Of a stretch of DNA of 64,000 nt, positions 22,676-34,690 are shown piece by piece; within the stretch, counting starts at the first letter, position 1; each line of letters starts with the position of its first letter. The notes under the pieces are model-generated. The model made no database searches and was not told where the DNA came from. It saw only the letters and a program-made list of their open reading frames with translations. The stretch spans positions 5,573,182 through 5,637,181 of the forward strand of contig NC_087384.1 in the NCBI RefSeq assembly GCF_963675165.1. Direction: 5' to 3'. Origin of the DNA: Halichondria panicea. Taxonomy: Eukaryota > Porifera > Demospongiae > Suberitida > Halichondriidae. The translations under genes and the position numbers were made by a program.

Positions 22676-24314
22676 TGAATCTAGCACCTACCAGTTAGTT
22701 TTGCCAGCTGAGTATCTGTTGAACATACTCCGTCACACACTTTCACCCAATCATAGTTCTGCTCTGCCTTTATGAAGTCAAATTGCAGACTGATGTACCA
22801 TCCTTCCGGAGCATACACTGTCCATGTGCATTTCAAGCTATTGTTGTAATGCCTCGGAAAATTTGGTGATTGAATTTTAATGTCTGTGTTTATCACAAAT
22901 GCACCGCCACAATCTATTGGGGAAAATATTATATGTAAAACGTAATTAAAGTGAGTTTTTTGTCAGCTTACCAAAATTTGCTATTCTGTTAGGGGTCAAA
23001 CTTGGCATTGACTTTAAAACATCCTTAGAAGACACATCAATTATAGTCTGCTTGAGACGGGCAGGTTTCATTAATGGGGCGCGAGAAAGATGAACGGCTG
23101 CTATACCACACACAAGAGCAGAAGCCAAACTAGTGCCATTTCTATTTTCAGTTGTACATGTCAAGCAAGAGCTATTAGCTCCTCCGATTTTTTCCCCAGG
23201 AGCGAAAACATCAACACAGGGACCATAGTTGGATTCTTCGAAGATACTGTCATTCACTTTGGTGGCCCCAACCCTCAAAACAAGTTTATTACTTGCTGGA
23301 GAAGAGTAACAAGAATTGCTGTGAGTGTTTCCAGCTGAGCCTACAATTAGTACATTTCTGTCATTGTGCAGAGTTGCAATTGCTGAATTCAGGGACAAAT
23401 GCACACTACCGCTAAGAGTCATACTCACAATAGCAGGCCGTTTTCGCTCGGCAACTTCAGTAGCAATAAAGTTGAGACCATCAAGAATAACGCTCCAAGG
23501 AGCAGCTCTCTCACATCCAAGCACTCGAACACTTATAAGATTCACTTTCTTTGCTGTTCCGTACGTTTTTCCTCCGATCAAGCTAGCAACCAAAGTTCCA
23601 TGCCCATTGCAATCTCTTCCATTCTGTGGCTTGTAATCACGTGTGTTCAATGTAGTGAAATGGTACTCATCAACGGGATCATACCCAGCGTATTTTGCCC
23701 GATTTTCAAATTCAGAATGCTCAAATTCGATTCCTGTATCCAGAACGTACACATCGACTGTTTCTTCTTCCTGGATATTGAAGCTGTTTGTATAGGTGTC
23801 ATCAAGTGGGAGATTTGGCTGATTAAGCCTGTCCAGAAACCACAGTTGTTTGTCTTTTATCTCACAAGTAATGTTATCGCCAATTTTTACTTTCGTGCAC
23901 TCAGTACCAAACGCAATGTCTTCCTCCTCGATATGATTCACTTCATCCAAGTAGCGTATCTGCAATGTAATGTGCGCGTAATATCCAACTCACTATAGGC
24001 ATAATTTATCTGACCTTGTCCAGGACATGCTTTGGTGCATCCACAGTGAGTGTCTTCCCCACATGCTCAGTGTAGCGATGCACAGTGACATCATCCGACA
24101 TCCTCTTCACCTTCTCCACTACTTTTTGCAGGTCACTCTTGGATGAGTCTTGTTTGAGTACCACAATGTGGTGACCAGTAATAGTGGCTCCTGTTGGGGC
24201 TTTCACCAATGGCTTAGCAATACCCTCTGGTGTCAGATAGCCATAGACGATGAATGGTAGCAATACCGCTGCTGCAAAAATGATGTGGTAGAACCTCTTC
24301 ATGTTTGACTGCAT
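22459..24314 (-). CDS. Subtilisin-like serine protease with CUB domain (unit A, 4 exons)
   Basis: Exons: 24314-24015, 23959-22972, 22913-22692, 22595-22459, giving about 549 aa. Exon 1 encodes a signal peptide (RFYHIIFAAAVLLPFIVYG) and an I9-type propeptide (HHIVVLKQDSSKSDLQKVVE). Exon 2 is the S8 protease domain. The triad is Asp174 (VYVLDTGIEF), His220 (CNGHGTLVAS) and Ser377 (RNGTSLASAL), with Asn311 (VGSAGN) for the oxyanion hole, the proteinase-K branch of S8A. Exons 3-4 hold a CUB domain (CGGAFVINTDIKIQSPNFP ... LEFTSDE), as in secreted or matrix proteases. A secreted, self-activating protease is expected. After exon 4 the frame can read through a GTATAT donor for some 30 codons, but that stretch is not conserved in unit B, so it is probably intron and later exons may be missing or unseen. 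Copy B is at 43996-45837. Confidence 0.9.
22643..22675. repeat. TA microsatellite in the CUB intron
   Basis: An uninterrupted run of TA units just inside the intron between exons 3 and 4 of the subtilase gene. The unit B copy at 44180-44201 is shorter, so the repeat is length-variable. Confidence 0.9.
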
Positions 24315-25726
24315 GACTTAGTAAACATGTACTGATGTAGCACATGTAGAATCTTCTTATTTATAGGTGAAACCCACGCATACACCTCATGATCAGCACA
24401 ATGCAGTCGAATGGAGCAAGATTATTGTCTCTAGAGTGCTATATGTTTCTACCATTAAAGAGTGGGCATGTGTTATTCTACGAACTTAGATACAGAGATA
24501 CTGAAAGTAGACAAACCAATGCATAGTGCACATATAGTTCTATAGGTTATACGTATACCATATCATTGGCATATAGCTATTAGTAGTGATGTAGACACCC
24601 CAAATCTTAATGGATCTATACATCTCGGCCTCCGCATACACTCATCGACAGGATATACATGATTGTACGTGTACCAGGCTCGCATTTTAAGTACAGGCAT
24701 GCATGCATCTCACTCAGTATACAATGTAGAATTTAACCCAGTGACTATACAGATCGAGATCTAATAATTATTACAAGCATGATTACATTAGTATATGTGT
24801 AGGTCTATACAAGACATACCAGTTTAGCCAATGATCTTTAACTATATACATTTTGTACCATGCATGTATATGGTTGTTCTCCAAACACTTTTTATGATGT
24901 AATGCGATAACGTTGATGCAATCGCTCTCCAGAGCCTTTTTTTTTTTTTACCAGCCTGTTCTCATTGTAGCGTGGGAGGGAGAGCTAGATTATAGGTCTT
25001 TTACGAGCAAAAGTTAGAACGTGTAAACATGTTACTCTAAGAAAAAATTATAGTTCAGAGTATAGTTCAGTTACAGTTTTGTTTTTTCAAGAGATCTGAA
25101 TGTGTATACACACAAGTAAAACAAAATGATATAAATAAACAATAAGTGATAAGTTTATTAAGGACAAGCATTAATTTATTAAGGACGAGCTTCTTGAATG
25201 ACCATGTCCACCGCTACCGAGTTGTTAACTAGGTACCCACATGATGATTAGGCCCCTCTGATGGCTTGTATTATAGCTATTGATGAGCGTAATAGTGAGA
25301 ATGCTAATTTGCATTGTACCCAGCGTAGTGTATTATTGTAGGCGGGCCTGGTCCCATTTGGAGGAAAGCATGGAGGCTATAGTCTCTTATAGAAAGTAGT
25401 GGCCTCCCTAGCTAACCTTCAGTGTCAGAGAGAGGTCGAACTAGGAGGGAAAAGTAGCATGTTTAATTTCGTTCGTAAGCTCTGTTCGTGCTTTCGATAG
25501 ATAGTTTGAGATCTGTGTGTCTGTTAGATGGAGCATGGGGGTTAAATATCCTAACATCAAAGTATGTATGCTCAAAAGCTCACCAAATACCGTTAGCAGC
25601 AATGTCCAGATGTGCTCCTGCCTGTGCGTAGATAATTACATGGGCGTGGATTAAGCACATGCGCACTATCACACATGCAATAGATACCATGCATTTTAAT
25701 CGGCCTGGAACCGAGGCTACTATGAA
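24315..25726. other. Intergenic upstream of subtilase gene (unit A)
   Basis: Matches 45838-47700 in unit B. No gene supported. A poly-T run is at 24942-24952. Confidence 0.6.
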
Positions 25727-25953
25727 TACCGTATATATAGCGGGTAATTTTCGTGGAATAAAATATTTGTTATTTTTGTGGCAAGCTGGCCTACACAAAA
25801 TTTCCCCCATGAAAATGTAGGTGTGGCTTACCATAACGCATGCAGTGCAGTGCAGTGCAAACAATGAATTTATACTCATGAAAATCATCGTTTTCCAGTG
25901 AACAAATTTTTTACCCCACCCACAAAAATGACCCGCTATACGGTACATAATTA
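25727..25953. mobile_element. MITE, TACCGTATAGCGGGTAA family (unit A)
   Basis: Ends read ACCGTATATATAGCGGGTAA and GACCCGCTATACGGTAC. Copies are at 32168-32354 and 47705-47917, with a one-ended remnant at 48715-48825. Interior strands rich in TTTTCGTGG and its complement can fold back on one another. Confidence 0.8.
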
Positions 25954-26668
25954 TCACAACATTACATCTCACAACTGTAGGCTGAGATAATCATGGCATG
26001 GCAATGCATGCAGTGCATGAACCATTTACCTACTGTAGATAATTCGATTCTGCATGACTACATGTATACTAGACTAGGCCAGTTTTTCAGGAAAGTTTGT
26101 CATACACACCACTAGCTCATGCACATGCACAAAACATGAACCATGCAGGTGGTTGAAATGGTCATTGTTTAGCAGCAACCATAATTATTGTGGTGATGAT
26201 TGCTTGGACAAGTAACAATGATTGGTTTATAGATACAGGTGTGGGGATTCCACCAGAAATACACCAATACAAAAGCAGAGGGATAGATCTGTAGATGATT
26301 ATCAGTGGCGTAGCCAGGATTTTGGGAAGGGCAGGGCTCAAATCCGTTGAGCAGGGCCAGAGCAGGCGCTGAATAGCTTGGAATTTTACCTAAAAAAAAG
26401 GTCATCACTTTTCATCAGCAGTAAGCATGCGCAGTAGATGGCCCTGCCCACATTTCCATTGAATGACATCATTCTAGTAACTACGCATGCAGTACAGAGT
26501 GCAGAATAGATTGACAGATCAAGGTTGATGAAGCACAAAAGGGGGGGGGCTCTAGCCCGGTCAGCCCCCCTCTGCCTACGCCACTGATTATAAAGTAGAT
26601 AGTATCATGTGCTCCAAGTTAAACATGAAGCAACCGTTTCTTTATTTTGTCTTGATCTTTACAGTTGT

Positions 26669-27589
26669 TATGCCTCGAGGCGTAGCCGCACGAGGGATAC
26701 GGTAAAGCTGACTGTGTGTGTCTGTGTGTCTGTTCCAGCTGTAACTGCTCAACGGTTGCAATGCGACGAAAACTAACAGCTCTATAGGCTTCTAGCCACG
26801 TTCTCTTGGATTTTGATTTGTGGATTAGCAAACTAAAGCTTCTTTCTCGAGTTATGGCTAGTTTGACTCACATTGAAGGCTGTTGCAGTCTCTTCAGAAT
26901 CTTTCATAGCATCATCTGTCCGCACAAACTTTCTATTCAACATATGAGTTAGCCTTGCACTAAAGCGCTAGCTTTTTGTTAGCTACAAGACTCAGAAAAT
27001 ACCTGTTAAAACAGCTAGCTAGCAGTAGCCATTTGTGAAATTGATCTCTTTGGACACACCCTTTAATTATTCCTATGGATGTAATGCGCATGCGCGCTCA
27101 TTCCCCAGATCCAGATCCTCCTGGCAGAATCATATTTTTCTTGAGGGCCTGGTAAGCCACAAAACACTACTATAGATAACAATATGCATGTACACAAGTC
27201 TTTTCTTCTTAAATATACACTGCATGAACTACAGATCCAATTTTCTTCTTTCTTGAGGTCCTGGTATTAAAGCCACATAATACAACAATAGATGCATGTA
27301 ATAAGTCTTTTCTTCTCAGTGACTTTATATAGATAAGCTAACTTTATGAAATAATTATGCACTTTCGCTTATAATTAATTGAAAACAAAATCTTCTTCTT
27401 TGTTGCTTCCTAGATCCTTGAGGTCCTGGTATAAGCAGCCACAAAACACAACAATGATACCATAATTATACAATTGCAAGTCAGATTATTTTATACACTT
27501 TTTCCTCTTCTATACTTTCTCTTCTATACTTTTGAGCGAAAGCAAATCATGGCGAGAGGCATTAGCACAGCGCCAGCTTGAACACTAGT
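26669..27589. mobile_element. About 920-bp TATGCCTCG repeat inserted in the Cys-rich gene
   Basis: Begins TATGCCTCGAGGCGTAGCCG immediately after the signal-peptide codons and ends at the junction with TTTTGTCCAGTTGC. Its second half (27040-27589) repeats 21567-22175. Related starts occur at 38390 and, degraded, at 19220. It contains three degenerate copies of a unit around GAGGTCCTGGTATAA...CCACAAAACACAACAA. Confidence 0.65.
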
Positions 27590-27844
27590 TTTGTCCAGTT
27601 GCTACTTTGGACATTGACACTATTTGTGGTGAGGGTTGTACAGCGGCTGATAATGCAAGTGCATCGCATGTTGTAGACGATTTCATTTGTTCTTTAATAC
27701 TTTACAACAGAATTTACAACAGAGTGGGTTAGGGCCTCTCATATACAACTGAATTCTTTATCACAATTTTATTAATCATACAATGAAACAAGGCCAATTT
27801 AGACCAGGAGAGTACCATCTAAGAAAAATCAGTCACACAGCACA

Positions 27845-30480
27845 TTAGCTAGCACATGTGTGTCCGATAACGGAGTGTCCTTTGCATATTCTTATGAGAC
27901 AGTGGGGACATGCCATTGCAGTGTGTTGCTGCTCTCTGCTAGGGATCTTCTCCCGAACACACACTTGACAGCGCCCACGAGACACTCCGACACTATTTGC
28001 ACTCACACGTGCGCCCTGTGATGGGGGAAAACGATATTTAGACTGGCCAGACCTGAGGCACTGCTACGAGTACGTGGCACACCCAATAGACTATGAATTA
28101 GTTCCAATCGAAACCCTTTCAAAGGCATGGCCTTTGAACCCACCCTGACACAGTTGTGCCTGTATAGAATGTATGCATTATTCACACTAACGTCAAGGAA
28201 TTGAAAGAAAATCCTGAACCAATACCGCCGACACTTTCTATCGTACCCATAGGTTTTCCTCATACGCCCTGTATTGTCAACTCCTCCCATGTACATGTTA
28301 TATGCAGGGAGACAGGGGGGGGGACACTCTGAGAGTGTAGGGTACCGTCTTTGTGCATTCGCATTACAGTGTAGGGCATACGGTCAGGGAACACATTTGT
28401 TGCAAAGGACACAACTCTACGGTCGTTAAACATAGAGTAAGAAATATCACCAACAGTCATGGACGTATAGTCACCTTTGTCGAGTACCACATCCTTAAGA
28501 CTTGCTGGGAAACCAGCAGCATTCTTCAAAATTGTGCCGACAGTAAACACATTTTGCTTAGCCAACTCTTCTATCAATGGACCGGACGTGTAAAAGTTAT
28601 CCATGTACACAACATGCTGATGACCATAAAAAGGAGTGAGTAAACGATGGACTACATTTTTCACAAGCCCTTTCACAGCTATCTTTTTCCCAGAGGAATC
28701 GGTGAGCTTACCACTGTATACATCAAACACACAGAGATACCCACAGCATGAAAATGAGCAGCACCATACCTTGAACCCCAGTTTAACAGGCTTCTTGGGC
28801 ATATGAATTTTCCCGCTTTTACGACCCTTGTACTTTATCATCATCTCATCAACGGAAAGCTCCTGACTGGGATTATACCTCATGAAGTAGTTGGCTTTAA
28901 GAGTCTCTAAAACAGTTTTTAGCTTGCTAGTTACCCTACGTGCATCAGTGATGGACGTATTGTCCTCACAGTGCAGATACCGCCATAAACTTTGGAACCT
29001 TTTGAGAGACATTACATTGCTCACAGATTGTACACCTAAAAGGGAATCCTTGGACCAGTAGTCCGTAATTTCAGGGAGCCTATGAATGCCCATCTCTAGT
29101 ACAATCCCCAAAAACACCCACAATTCGGCACTGTTTGTAGCTGACCAACCCTTAGCACCACACTGCCTAGCGTACAGGTTGGTCTGTTCGGCTATGTACT
29201 CACACAAACTATCGGGCCAAAGTAACTTAACAAAATCTAGGCATGGAGTTACAGACGGATCAAGTTGATCGACAGGACCGACCACACCGCCAAAGACGGG
29301 GTATCTTCCTGTGGATTTAGCTTTTTGGAGTCCATTGTCCCTCGCCAGCTTCCTCCGTTTGGGAGTCGGAGCCATGCCATCGACCATTTCGTCATCATCC
29401 TCCACTGCAGCATCTGCACGGAAACAAAAGTATGAATATCATTAGAGTACCACAAGAGTGCTCGCCAGTGCAGGTGGGGGACAGGCTATGAATGTCATTA
29501 CGTGGGCGTACCGCACGCGTGTTGTGCTATGAATATCATTAACTACTGGGGGGGTTAGGGCACATAGGTACAGTACAGCAGAGGAAAAGGCTCGTCCACA
29601 TCAAAGGCTTGTGGGAGGAGCCCAACAAACCACAACAACCATGAATGTCATTACGTGGGCGTACCTCACACGCGTGTGGTGCTATAAATATCATTAACTA
29701 CTGGGGGGGTTAGGGCACATAGGTACCATACGGCAGAGGAAAAGGCTCGTCCACATCAAAGGCTCGTGGGAGGAGCCCAACAAACCACAACAACCGTGAA
29801 TGTCATTACGTGGGCGTACCTCACACGCGTGTGGTGCTATGAATATCATTAACTACTGGGGGGGTTAGGGCACATAGGTACAGTACAGCAGAGGAAAAGG
29901 CTCGTCCACATCAAAGGATCGTGGGAGGAGCCCAACAAACCACAACAACCATAAATGTCATTACGTGGGCGTACCGCACGCGTGTGGTGCTATGAATATC
30001 ATTAACTACTGGGGGGGTTAGGGCACATAGGTACAGTACGGCAGAGGAAAAGGCTCGTCCACATCAAAGGCTCGTAGGAGGAGCCCAACAAACCACAACA
30101 ACCATGAATATCAATATGTGGGCGTAACGCACGCGTGTGGTGCTATGAATATCATTAACAACTGGGGGTTAGGGTACAGTACAGTACTGCAGTCAAGGCG
30201 ACGCCAAAAAGAGGCTCACACAATGTGGGAGGAGCCACAAAAGGCATGCACACGACGCCTCCGCCAAAAAGAGGCCACATATCGTTAGGGCATCACAATG
30301 CTGCCTCCCCAACCACTATTTAATGGTGCAATGACACAAACCTGAATCACTCTCCAGATCTGTCTCAAAATCGTCATCATTGGGCTCGTCATGGTCATAA
30401 CAGACTCCCTGGTCGTCCTCAAGCTCTCTGACAGTGTGCTCAAGCTCGCTGACAGTGTCAAGGAGTCCAATCAGCTCCAT
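27845..30480 (-). pseudogene. piggyBac transposase, 2 exons, two frameshifts
   Basis: Exon 1 is 30480-30342 (MELIGLLDTVSELEH, acidic). Its donor GATTCAG|GTTTGT joins exon 2 at 29413 to give ESDSDAAVEDDDEMVDG. Exon 2 runs on as the DDE_Tnp_1_7 core: first catalytic Asp in LSVDEMMIKYKGR, second in VVYMDNFYTSG, third in YMGGVDNTGRMR. The frame breaks between the second and third Asp at a C/G homopolymer (28313-28321). It breaks again at TTTTCCCCC near 28025. Beyond that the C-terminal Cys-rich domain is readable (RCQVCVREK ... CPHCLIRICKGH), with stop at 27845. Both breaks lie in homopolymers, so sequencing error is possible. If they are errors, this is a full-length transposase of roughly 590 aa. 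Confidence 0.9.
29455..30260. repeat. 154-bp tandem array in the piggyBac intron
   Basis: The mark GCTATGAATATCATTAAC recurs at 29526, 29681, 29836, 29989 and 30142, spacing 155, 155, 153 and 153. Each unit holds a poly-G tract, GGTTAGGGCACATAGG, AGAGGAAAAGGCTCGTCC and an inverted GTGGGCGTAC...ACGCGTGTGG segment. The array fills almost all of the roughly 930-bp intron of the transposase gene. Confidence 0.92.
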
Positions 30481-31252
30481 TTGGATTCACAAGTTTTGAA
30501 AAATAAAGCTACCAGCAAAATATCATCTTCGTTGAGCAATGTGGATACGATTATTATGAAAACACAGTGTTTAATAATTCTTATAGGTTTTCTATTGTTC
30601 CCAGACTGAATCAGGCAAATTTTGCGATATCGATAGTCATCTGAGCATAGACATCCCACCTGCCTGTGAAGATCGCTCAACTTGTACTACAGAATGTCAG
30701 TCGTTTCTAACAGAACTGGGAGATAGTGGATGCTGTACCGATCTATATTTGACGACATTTGGATATACTAGGGGTTTCCCAACAACAGAAAGTCGAACAT
30801 CTTGCCCAATCGCTGAGAAATGTAAATTAACCGTAGATGAAATTCCACGCAGCACAGGATCTATGCAGTGCAATAGAGAGTATTTTGTAGATTATGAAAA
30901 GTTGTGCACTATACGAACTGATCTGGCACAGAAAAGAGTTAACAAATTGTACGCAAGCAGTTGTTTAAGAGGTTCGGCTTTTGAATTTTATGCTTACTGT
31001 GATCAATATCCAAATGGAACGTATTGTTCATTCACACCTGGTAAGACGAGTAATGTACGCAGGCATTGCAGCTTGATGACCAATTGCACATCCAACTGTC
31101 GTGATGCACTGATATCAGCCAAAGAAACACACGGTTGCTGTGCAAACTCGTTCATATATTCTGACTATAAAATTTTACCATACATCTGTGAGACTAGGAT
31201 GGACCTATGGAGCCACTGTGGGATTGAGTCTCCTGGGTTCTGCAATAATTAA

Positions 31253-31863
31253 CTAGTGTTTGGTGGTGGCAGTACTAGCTTGAGCTGTGTGATGGAATTG
31301 CTAGTTGTTTTACTACTGATTGCTACTGTCATGATTTGATAATGTAGCATCAGTATACTGAACATTGTGTAGTGTATGAATAACTATAATCGGTATAGAT
31401 TATTGATTTTGTATTACAATAATTCTGTGTATGTCTTAATGTAAATAGTCTCGTGGACCAGCCAATATCCTTATTCAGGGTCTGGGTCCGCGAGACCATA
31501 ATGTAAAGTAGTCTCGTGGACCAACCGATATATTATCGTCTGGCAAATTACACATTAGCTACTTGTGCAGCGGTCTAAGTGGCTGTTTGCATTGATAAGT
31601 GGTTAGTGGTTGGAGGACGGATGTATGAAACCACATAATTAGATTTGTGTAATCTATTTTAGCTAGCAGTGCAGCTGTGCGGTTTCACAACTTACTACAA
31701 ACACTTATCAGCCACTTAGAGCGCCACGATATTTGTGGCGCGCGGTCAACACAACTCTGTAGGCAAGCTACAGCGGTCCCAGGCCGATTTTTTTTTAATA
31801 GAACGAAGGCGACCTAGCGTTCAATTGGAGACGGATCGGCCTGGGGTCAAGGCTATAGGCAAG
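31253..31863. repeat. Intergenic with inverted repeats
   Basis: Contains a doubled TAGTCTCGTGGACCA motif (31447 and 31508) and its complement at about 31484. An inverted pair about 130 bases apart begins GTCTAAGTGGCTGT... and ends CAGCCACTTAGAG (31571-31717). An AGCCTC-family remnant lies at 31775-31855. No gene. Confidence 0.55.
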
Positions 31864-32097
31864 CAAGAAGCCAAGCAAGAAGCCAGTCACAATTCTACCC
31901 TTCTGGCCGCAAAATGGGACCAACCCTATACCTCCACAATGAATTGGCTGAGATGCCGCCTCTCGTTCTCGCTCTCGCTCCTAAGATCTTCAATCCAAGC
32001 CATCAGAGGAGCTCGTTCAACTGCAGGCAAGGCCTCAAAAGCAACTTCCCTCCCAATCGATTTAGTGATCAGTGAGTCACTGATAACAGACCACTGA
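31864..32097 (+). pseudogene. Retroelement C-terminal fragment
   Basis: Reads LLAAKWDQPYTSTMNWLRCR followed by FSLSLLRSSIQAIRGARST to a TGA, matching the end of the decayed retroelement protein at 4041-4817 but better preserved. Nothing upstream continues it, so it is a short orphan end. Confidence 0.6.
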
Positions 32098-32167
32098 TCC
32101 TTGAACATTGAACTAACTAGCATAATTATTGCACTGTACATTGAACTAACCTGTGAGTGTGTGTATT

Positions 32168-32354
32168 ACCGTATAGCTGGTAATTTTTGTGGGGCAAAAT
32201 ATTTGTGGTTTTCGTGGTTGGAGGTCTGACCACGAATATTTTACCCACGAATGAAGCGACCTTGCCTACCTTTACCTACAATCCAAGCTCCAACCACGAA
32301 AATATTATCCACGAAATGTCTCAATATTGCTGAAATTACCCGCTATACGGTATA
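32168..32354. mobile_element. MITE, TACCGTATAGCGGGTAA family
   Basis: Ends ACCGTATAGCTGGTAATTTT and AATTACCCGCTATACGGTAT. The interior folds as GTGGTTGGAGGTCTGACCACG and CCACGAAAATATTATCCACG. A one-ended relative lies at 48715-48825. Confidence 0.8.
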
Positions 32355-34019
32355 ATGTAGAACCCAAAAAAAGCTTTCTATTGTAGTGACCCTTTTCCAT
32401 TGTATTGTTCCTGGTACGGGATCACTTCAGCTGTAAATACTTATAGTGCCTCGAACAAAGGCCGCGTGTAGTTAGCCATAAGGGTGGGTCAGCTCTAGCA
32501 TCGTTCTGCTGTTCCCGTACTAACTATGAATATATTTAATATTAGCCGCGCCTCTAACCACAGCTTCTCAGCTTGCTGCAGAGAAGGGGAGGAGCTGGGA
32601 AGCCAAGGAATGCAAAAACAGTGCTTTTTATGACTTTTGGGGCGATTTGGCTACGTAGTAAGCTCAATTGCCACGCCCCTGTGACACAGAATGACCAACA
32701 CCAACTGTGTATTTGCAGGTAGACATCACATGACCTTTGGATGTAGCAAATAACAACAAGATGATTTGTGATGTCACAAATCAATGAATATCATTGCATA
32801 CGTCAGCAAAAGTAGCAAAACGGAGCAAAATCACCATTTTTGACAAGAAGGGCCGCTCTAGCAAAGAAGAGACTTGTTTAGCTCCTGTAAGTTAGTGCAA
32901 ATGAATTTTACACTATTGTAGTACATCCTTCTCAAAAATCAGACCTTAACTAGCATAAAATCGAAAGTTGTATTCCTAACATATTTGCCACCAAAAAACA
33001 ACAAAATGCAGTATTTCTCAGAACTTACTAGTAGCCCAGACTTCTGTTGAAGCTCAAAGGATGAGCAATATACTCAGGTACATACACAACAAATTTCAGA
33101 TCTTAACTCAAACAAATAAGCTACTTCTATTCCTAACATATTTTCAGAGGTACACATCTTCAGACAGCCATTTTATAGTGATGATGTCATATGATGTAAC
33201 AGGTGGTGGTCCAATGGAAGCGCCAATAGTTGAACTTTCATTACCTGCACTCAAATAGATCATATCACTTTTACTTCAGAAGATACGCCACAAAATGTGA
33301 AAAAAACTGATATAAAAAAAATCTACTCTCTTTGGTTGTTGCACTGTAGCAGTTTTGTTCCACTGCAAGAAATTTGCAGCCCAATCAGATTGCTGCGTTC
33401 AAGTGGAAACCTTACAGCTCAATTTTAGCTGACAAGGCAAGCTGGGACACTGGAGAATGCAGAAACAGCTCCTGCTGGATATCTAGGCTACTAGAAAAGA
33501 AGCATAGTCTATCTTAGCATCTATGAATGAAGCTTGAACAGTAGTATCTTTGTATTAATTAGGACTTGTCTTTGTTTTAAGTTTTGTTGTGCTACCAATA
33601 AGATTAGATCATTAGTTTGGACAAAACCTGTGTTATGTATGCCTTCTTTGGTCTTCGAAAAACTTCTCCAGAAGCCTTGGGGTAGTCTTATAGCTGGCTG
33701 TACCTCTCCTTGTGCTAGATGTCTAACTATATTATAAACAAGTTTATTTCTGCCTGTACTAAATCTTGTATTACAGGCTACAGTATTCTTCTACTTTCTC
33801 TAAGAGTCTGAGGTCTTTCTTGACTTCCAAAACAACTATAGCTAGATCCAGTCAGCTAGAATAGCCATCCAAATATTTCTTTATATCCCACCCCTGAGCC
33901 ATGCGGTTGTCAGCCACTTAAGATTAAACAATATTCATACTCTGTCTCAAGTACCAGTGGAACAAAACTGTTACATGTACTGATACCCAACCCAGAGCCG
34001 AGCTTTGGTTGGACTCCGC
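32355..34019. other. Intergenic, no gene seen
   Basis: AT-rich. Carries a short copy of TTGTTCCTGGTACGGGATCACTTCAG (32401-32430), also found near 1400 and 20740. No family-like reading frame on either strand. Confidence 0.5.
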
Positions 34020-34690
34020 CCAACTAGTGCACTGCATGAGTGTTTATTACATGTATACCTCCCACCCACACAAGACTCCATTACATGCCAGGTACGTGTA
34101 TATGCATTGTACAAGAACGTGTTGCTATAGCAATTAATTACTGGCACCCAGGGCCATTGTATTATTGTATTGTTGATATATATATAACCAATGTCAACCA
34201 ACCCAACAATTAGCCCGTATGATGGACAAAGGTTACTAGGAAACGTTTGATGATTTATAGAGATAATTATGTATGCCTATATAACCTGCAGCATTACATC
34301 CAGTCCAATAGATACTCGAAGCTGCTGAAATTCTACAAAATGAAGAATTCTTTGATATACCAATTGGTATGTAAGAAGTAGCAAAAGCACACGCATGGTT
34401 TTTACAGATTCAGCTACTTCTCCTGGCAAAGTACCCTTTCGCCCAATAATAGCCTAAGACCTGTCTATCTGGGCATAATTGTATCGAATGAGCTTGCTGC
34501 CAATTTTCTCACAAGCATCCTTGGCCTCCTCCGTAAGGTGAGTGATTGCATCTCCTTTGATAGCAATAGCTACAACTCTGCCGGGAGGTAGTGCATCGAT
34601 ATACTTAACAAATGCATCGGAAGGTGTATGATCAGAAACAGCTTCAGCATGTGTGTTGAATACTTTAGTATCCAAACAATAACACATGCC
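34020..34690 (-). pseudogene. Collapsed unit C: SARS2-exon flank plus ILEI fragment
   Basis: 34024-34190 matches the flanks of the stray SARS2 exon, but the exon itself is deleted down to ACTCCATTACATGCCAG. It joins at about 34195 to the ILEI gene (minus), covering the second and part of the third ILEI domain (LVGLVDE, RISAASS, SYIPIGTSKNSSF, PPGRVVAIAIKGD). That ends at about 34690 in TKVFNTHAEAV. The next bases match sequence upstream of the subtilase gene, so the rest of ILEI and all of the subtilase are missing. Internal shifts near 34400 and 34470 also break the frame. Confidence 0.8.

Larger units (their letters stand above)
27697..30507. mobile_element. piggyBac element inserted in the Cys-rich gene
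   Basis: Flanked by the two halves of the interrupted gene. The host reads GTTCTTTAAACTATC in the intact copy. Here the left edge is GTTCTTTAA and the right edge is ATAAAGCTACC, compatible with a TTAA target whose right copy has mutated. I could not find matching terminal inverted repeats. The transposase ATG is only about 27 bases from the right edge, so the 5' end may be truncated. Confidence 0.7.
26625..31252 (+). pseudogene. Cys-rich secreted protein gene split by two insertions (unit A)
   Basis: Three pieces match the gene at 35451. Piece 1 is the start at 26625 (MKQPFLYFVLIFT, signal peptide). Piece 2 is 27590-27696 (CPVATLDIDTIC, then TAADNASASHVV). Piece 3 is 30508-31252 (SSLSNVDTI... 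through SPGFCNN-stop). Piece 3 carries two similar Cys modules, ending in DSGCCTDLY and HGCCANSF respectively, and supplies the true C-terminus that the 35451 copy has lost. The breaks are a roughly 920-bp repeat element and a piggyBac element. Within the pieces the frame is mostly open, so disruption appears recent. Function unknown; likely secreted and disulfide-bonded. Confidence 0.85.

Noticed and set aside
23399-23998. 199-codon plus-strand frame
   Set aside because: Antisense to the subtilase S8 exon, whose catalytic motifs on the minus strand are unmistakable. The same shadow recurs at 44926.
25580-25972. 130-codon minus-strand frame
   Set aside because: Lies across the TACCGTATAG MITE. 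The unit B copy breaks it, and composition is that of repeat DNA.
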